A stretch of 64,000 nt of DNA, from assembly GCA_034440635.1 (NCBI GenBank), contig JAOTON010001575.1:356001-420000 (forward strand), given 5' to 3'. This document shows, piece by piece, positions 1 through 64,000 of the stretch; the stretch's first letter is position 1, and each line of letters opens with the position of its first letter. Both the position numbers and the translations under genes were made by a program. This DNA is from Lepas anatifera (taxonomy: Eukaryota > Arthropoda > Thecostraca > Lepadidae). The notes beneath the pieces are model-generated. The model made no database searches. It was not told the DNA's origin and saw only the letters and a list, made by a program, of their open reading frames with translations.

Positions 1-1009
1 GCACGGATGGATGGGTTCTTTATAGCTCAGTGTGATTCCAATTAGAAGTGATAATATTCGATCGAATACTATTCGAGCAGCATGAGATGGAACGGGAATG
101 AGAGAAATCCAATGATGGACACAAACGAACTGATTCTCTCTAGTTTTGAATAAATATGTTGGAATTATCTCCAGACACTATCCAATTTGATTTTATCTAG
201 TTGACAAAAATTTATTATGGTTTTGTGTTTTGATTAAAACAAATCTGACATCTACACAGATGACCAGACATACAGGCATTTCCAGAATCTATGGAGTTTT
301 CAAAAGGTTCACCAGCCTCACGGTATCTTTCCCGATAGGATTCAGGATCTTTTACTTTCTCGGGCCAGTCAACCATAGGCCAAACGCTCGTTCGTGCTCT
401 AGACATATCAATGGACAAGTTAGTTCTGAAGTTAGGCGGGAATCACTTTGGAACTATGTTTCAAACGCAAGCAGGTATCAAAACAGTTTTCCTGTGATAT
501 TTATATAGTCCTAAAAACCGCTCCGTCATTTAAAAGTTTCTCGAGAACTCCAAGCGGGTTTTATTTAGCGTTGGCCAAAATTAAAACGCCAAATAAAACA
601 CTACTGGGAAAAACAAGCATAGCTCTCAGCATCTCATATCTTGGTGCATACGAAAATAGCACGAACAAGAGGGAATAGAAACGCTTTCAAAACGACCCAG
701 CGCCGAAACAAATACTCTTGCCGATGCTAGTGGAGAGGTTGAAATTTTCCAACTCGCCAACAGTATTGGTGACAACAACAGATCAAGTCGGAGACAAATT
801 AGGCAAGGTTGTGCTCACCAGCATGAAAAAACTGACGCTCAGCTGGTCATTACGTTCTTTGAAATTTGGAAACGCTCAATGGGTATGAAAAAATCCGGTT
901 TTGGTGCCAAACCTCGACATTTCTGATCACAAAATTTCAGACCTGAAATTTCGTTGGCGACACTTGGGCACTTTTTTCGACCTCTGCTCCACGCCTTGTC
1001 TCGGCTCAC
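1..1009. other. Intron after exon 17; no exon recognised
   Basis: No MUN or C2 motif is visible on either strand. A short plus-strand frame runs from about 664 to 925 and a minus-strand frame from 418 to 215 contains VDWPEKVKDPESYRERYR. Both look coding-like in residue use but have no recognised domain and may be mobile-element remnants. Confidence 0.5.
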
Positions 1010-60476
<59,467 letters not shown>

Positions 60477-60649
60477 CTGTCGGAAGGATTAAGGGTTTAC
60501 GGCGATGCGGTTTCGTTTTGTAAAGCATTTTATGTAGATTACTTGGCGGGACGAAACGAATTTCGTATAAGCCCACAAGAAACCGCAGATGGGAGCGTGC
60601 ATTTATCTGTGTACGTATATGCATAGGGATATTGCTGCCAAATTATTTA

Positions 60650-60943
60650 AGCAGGGGCCAAAAAATTTTCAGTGAGTCACCATTGAAAATGTCAAACCAT
60701 AAAGCTGTCACCAGCCCAGGCTGAAAATGTGGCACGTTTTGTGTTAGGAGGATACCAAATTGATACTCCTGAACCATTCTAGTTGTTTAAAAACTTAGTG
60801 AGTTCAAATTCCAGGTGCCAATTTCGCCGATTTGTTCCGTTATTGGTCTGGAGGAAAGAATTCGGCTAATTTTTGTCACTTTGCCCACCTTGGGCTGTCA
60901 CCATTTAGAATACCAAAATGGTAGGTTTTTCGACCCTTTGATT
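60650..60943 (+). mobile_element. GCAGGGGCC MITE, copy 1
   Basis: Starts GCAGGGGCCAAAAAATTTTC and ends TGGTAGGTTTTTCGACCC. The interior GTCACCATTGAAAATGTCAAA is shared with 61856-62150. Non-coding. Confidence 0.78.
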
Positions 60944-61339
60944 TAAACCGCCCCGGTGGCCCTCCAATCCACAATTTTCCCAGTGGGGAAGATTGGGGAG
61001 ATTTCAAAGCCCCTCCCCCCATCCGATCTTTGCCCCTATTTGAGAAAGCAAAAACAACACAAATATGGTAGGTAGTCCGTGGGAAATTTTCAGAAAACCA
61101 CATCGGTCACCTTTTGGACTTGGGTTGAGGCCGATGTCATCACAGGTCAAAGAAGGTGACAGCGTATACTTTTTTAGCGCTGACCAGGTAAGTAAGAGTA
61201 AATTTTTAGACATCATTCTGTGTACATGTGAGGGAAAATCAAATGATGTATAATATGATCAAACTTGGTCAAAATATAAGCAATTACGCGAACTAGGATA
61301 AGCAAAGTACACCATCTAATATAATATATTCAATATGCA

Positions 61340-61640
61340 TCAGGGGCGGACGCAGAACCGAGTTCTAGGGGGGCAAAGCCATGTCTGCCTCTTCTCCTAG
61401 GGGGAAGGGTGGGACGGGCAATTCAGGTGCTAGATAGACCTAGTATAAACTACCTCTCCAAGTACATGATCGCTCTCCTGGAGGGGGGGGTGGAAGCGAA
61501 TATTTTTTGCTCTACAGACCTAGTTTAAACACCTTTTTTCCAAAACATTTCGGCGTTTGAGGGGGTCAAAATATAGTTTGCCCCCCTCCAGCACTTCGGG
61601 AGGGCATGGCCGGAATGCCCCCCCTGCGTCCGACAATGAT
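61340..61640. mobile_element. hAT-like non-autonomous element, copy 2
   Basis: Begins CAGGGGCGGACGCAG and ends CTGCGTCCGACAATG. Same internal order as 14996-15336 (GGGGGGCAAA, CCTAGTTTAAACACCTTTTT, GGCCGGAATGCCCCCC). Confidence 0.78.
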
Positions 61641-61855
61641 ATGCATATCAAGCGCCTCGTAATGACAATCGAAACGTAATGACGCAAAAATGAAACCATG
61701 ACATCATTTGTTTTCGAAGATATCAACCCAAGCCTGAAAAGCAGCTTAATTAGTCCCAGTTGACCTCTTGGAGGTCACAGGTTGAACCTAACGATATAAG
61801 CCTCGAACATGGCCCACGATACGACTATTTTGGTGGCAGGAAGTGGTCCTAATCA

Positions 61856-62150
61856 GCAGGGGCCGAAAAAGTGTTTAGTGTGTCACCATTGAAAATGTCA
61901 AACCATAAATGTGTCACCGCACCAAACTGCAAAATGTGTCACGTTTTGCGTCAGTAGGAAACCAATGGACTCTGATGGATTATCCTAGTTGTTAAAAAAC
62001 AGTGCGAGCTCTCATTATAGGAGCCAATCTCAGCGATTTGTTCCGTATTTGTCTGGAGAGAACATGCCAAGTAATTTTTATCACTTTGTCCACCTTGGGC
62101 TGTCACCATTGAGAATGGAAAAATGGTAGATTTTTCGACCCCTGCTAATC
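61856..62150 (+). mobile_element. GCAGGGGCC MITE, copy 2
   Basis: AGCAGGGGCCGAAAAA and TTTTTCGACCCCTGCT are perfect inverted termini of 16 bp. The flanking bases are AATC..AATC, a possible short target duplication. Confidence 0.87.
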
Positions 62151-62465
62151 AGTCACAAACCTAAGCAGTGACCATATACAGATAGTTTTTTATTGTTTCC
62201 TCTTTTGTCAATGCATTTACAATTGAGAAATCATACAGAGATGGCTATACCTGACCCTAGGTGATCGATATCAGAAATCCCGTTAATACAGCTCGTGGGG
62301 CTGGGTAAGCCTATTACGTGATATAATTATCAGAATAATAGATGAAAACTAGCCTCATTGGTGCCACTTTAAAGGAAATTGGGGATGAGGTCATTCGGCC
62401 TGGCACCTGAACTGGGAATCCAGCAGCCTAAAACTTTAGGGAAGGGTGTGCAGCACCTGGGTGGA

Positions 62466-62661
62466 AATCCTGGGGGTTAGGAGGGTTAGGACCCCTGGAT
62501 TTTGGGTCTCCCATGGGCTTTGCATAGGGCTTGTATTGCCGTGCTAGCGCTAACCCACCCAGGACACCCCCCCTGGATCGAGAAGAGATCTCCAGCCATG
62601 GTGCGGTATGTCTAGAATAAAAATAAACATTTCAAGTGCGGCGAGACTCGCGCTGCCATTT

Positions 62662-62750
<89 letters not shown>

Positions 62751-62985
62751 ATATATATATATATATGTTATTATGTTATATATATATGTTATAGTTATAT
62801 ATATATATATATATGTTATATATATATATTATATATCAAAATGGGCGCGTCTGGTTATGTTTATTTTATTCTAACTACACATGTGAGATCTCTTCTCGAT
62901 CCAGGGGAGGTGTCCTGGTGGCAGCACGGCAATAGCCCTATGCAGCCTATGGACCAAATCCAGTCCTACCTCTAACCTGGTATAA
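62466..62985. repeat. Large inverted repeat around a TA-rich core
   Basis: Left arm 62466-62670 and right arm 62832-62985 are reverse complements with indels. Shared phrases are GAGATCTCTTCTCGATCCAG, GTGTCCTGG, GCACGGCAATA and CCTATGCA. The core is (TA)n with ATGTTA interruptions. Confidence 0.88.
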
Positions 62986-63008
62986 TATATATATATATAT
63001 TATATATA

Positions 63009-63064
<56 letters not shown>

Positions 63065-63221
63065 TCGTGTATGAAGGCAGTATTTGCTCACTTAAACATG
63101 TTTTATTGAATGCTAGAGCATACTTGTTTTTGATCGATTTTTTATTCGTGGCTTCAAGTGCTCGGATTAATTTCGTTTGGTTTCGCTTATCTTGTTTAAA
63201 AGAGAGCCAATCATTTAACTA

Positions 63222-63676
63222 CATTCGTATGTTATATGATTTGCTACACTCGTATGTTATATGATTTGCTACACTCGTATGTTATATCATTTGCTACACT
63301 CGTATGTTATATTATTTGCTACACTCGTATGTTATATTATTTGCTACACTCGTATGTTATATTTTTGCTACACTCGTATGTTATATTATTTGCTACACTC
63401 GTATGTTCTATTATTTGCTACACTCGTATGTTGTATTATTTGCTACACTCGTATGCTATATTATTTACTACACTCGTATGTTATATTATTTGCTACACTC
63501 GTATGTTATATTATTTGCTACACTCGTATGTTATATTATTTACTACACTCGTATGCTATATTATTTGCTACACTCGTATGTTATATTATTTGCTAGACTC
63601 GTATGTTATATTATTTGCTACACTCGTATGCTATATTATTTGCTACACTCGTATGCTACATTATTTGCTACGCGTT
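63222..63676 (+). repeat. 25-bp minisatellite, about 18 copies
   Basis: Unit ATTTGCTACACTCGTATGTT then ATATT. Near-identical units, with one deleted copy near 63361. All three frames are open but are repeat artefacts. Confidence 0.96.
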
Positions 63677-63705
63677 TCAGGAATACAGCAGCCTAGAAAA
63701 TGATA

Positions 63706-63792
63706 TAAACGCGTAGCAAATAATATAAACGCGTAGCAAATAATATGACATACGAGTGTAGCAAATAATATAACATACGAGCGTAGCAAATC
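63706..63792 (-). repeat. Inverted copies of the 25-bp unit
   Basis: GCGTAGCAAATAATATAAAC and CATACGAGTGTAGCAAATAA are the reverse complement of the preceding array unit. About four units, with CGCG variants. With 63222-63676 they form a head-to-head inverted structure. Confidence 0.93.
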
Positions 63793-63796
63793 ATGT

Positions 63797-64000
63797 GGGG
63801 TTATCACAGACAGACTTGCTATGGGATCCCCCTGAGCCCGGTAGCCGCATGTTTATACATGGAGCGTCTAGAACAGGAAAAATACCAAGAAATCATGGGG
63901 CGGGATAGCTTCTGGGTTCGATACGTCGACGATATCTTTATAGCAGTTCCCAAAAACATGAATTTGGAACAAAAAATTAACGAGGCTCAACAATGTTGGC
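63797..64000 (+). mobile_element. Penelope-like element reverse transcriptase, partial, frameshifted
   Basis: The frame reads TDRLAMGSP, then after a one-base shift in the C run at about 63828-63832 LSPVAACLYMERLEQEKYQE, SFWVRYVDDIFIAVPKN and INEAQQCW to the window end. MGSPLSPxxAxxxMExxE and W-x-RYVDDxF are the catalytic-core motifs of Penelope-like reverse transcriptases; YVDD holds the catalytic aspartates. The rest lies beyond 64000. The minisatellite precedes it directly. Confidence 0.88.

Overview
The window is animal nuclear DNA. Its one clear gene is split into many short exons joined by canonical GT/AG sites. The introns are long and hold minisatellites, tRNA-derived SINEs, TIR elements and a Penelope-type retroelement. 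I see no bacterial-style operons, rRNA genes or CRISPR arrays. An invertebrate, probably a marine arthropod, fits best. This is inferred from the gene family and repeat style and was not tested by a search.

The gene lies on the minus strand and fills positions 60476 down to 1010. I assembled 17 exons whose phases agree at every junction. They give 1,900 coding bases, about 633 codons in one open frame. The protein belongs to the Unc-13-4 / BAIAP3 / UNC13D (Munc13-4) group of vesicle-priming factors. In order it contains the second half of an N-terminal C2 domain and then most of a MUN domain. Both gene ends lie outside the window: the start and first half of the C2 domain beyond 60476, and the last MUN part and any C-terminal C2 domain before 1010.

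Region by region: 1-5 kb has the last two exons, a 577-bp (AC)n tract with a 105-base A run, and a 74-80 bp array that copies an exon end and its splice donor. 5-15 kb has the FW/WP exon, a MUN exon, a hairpin MITE, a TTAA element, a SINE and a hAT-like element. 15-21 kb has one exon and 18-bp and 44-bp minisatellites. 21-36 kb has nested TTAA elements, SINEs and one exon. 36-38 kb has a 34-bp array that reaches an exon acceptor. 41-48 kb has four MUN exons and further TTAA elements. 50-55 kb has exons with duplicated donors and a ten-site CRE-like array. 57-60.5 kb has the C2 exons. 62-64 kb has TA-rich inverted repeats, a 25-bp array and the start of a Penelope-like reverse transcriptase reading the other way.

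The most unusual signal is that four of the 17 exons have their 3' end and 5' splice site tandemly copied into the following intron, each with its own unrelated unit sequence. The second is a set of TTAA-flanked, piggyBac-like non-autonomous elements packed with AGGTCA/TGACCT nuclear-receptor half-sites, including a perfect IR1 palindrome of the ecdysone-response type.
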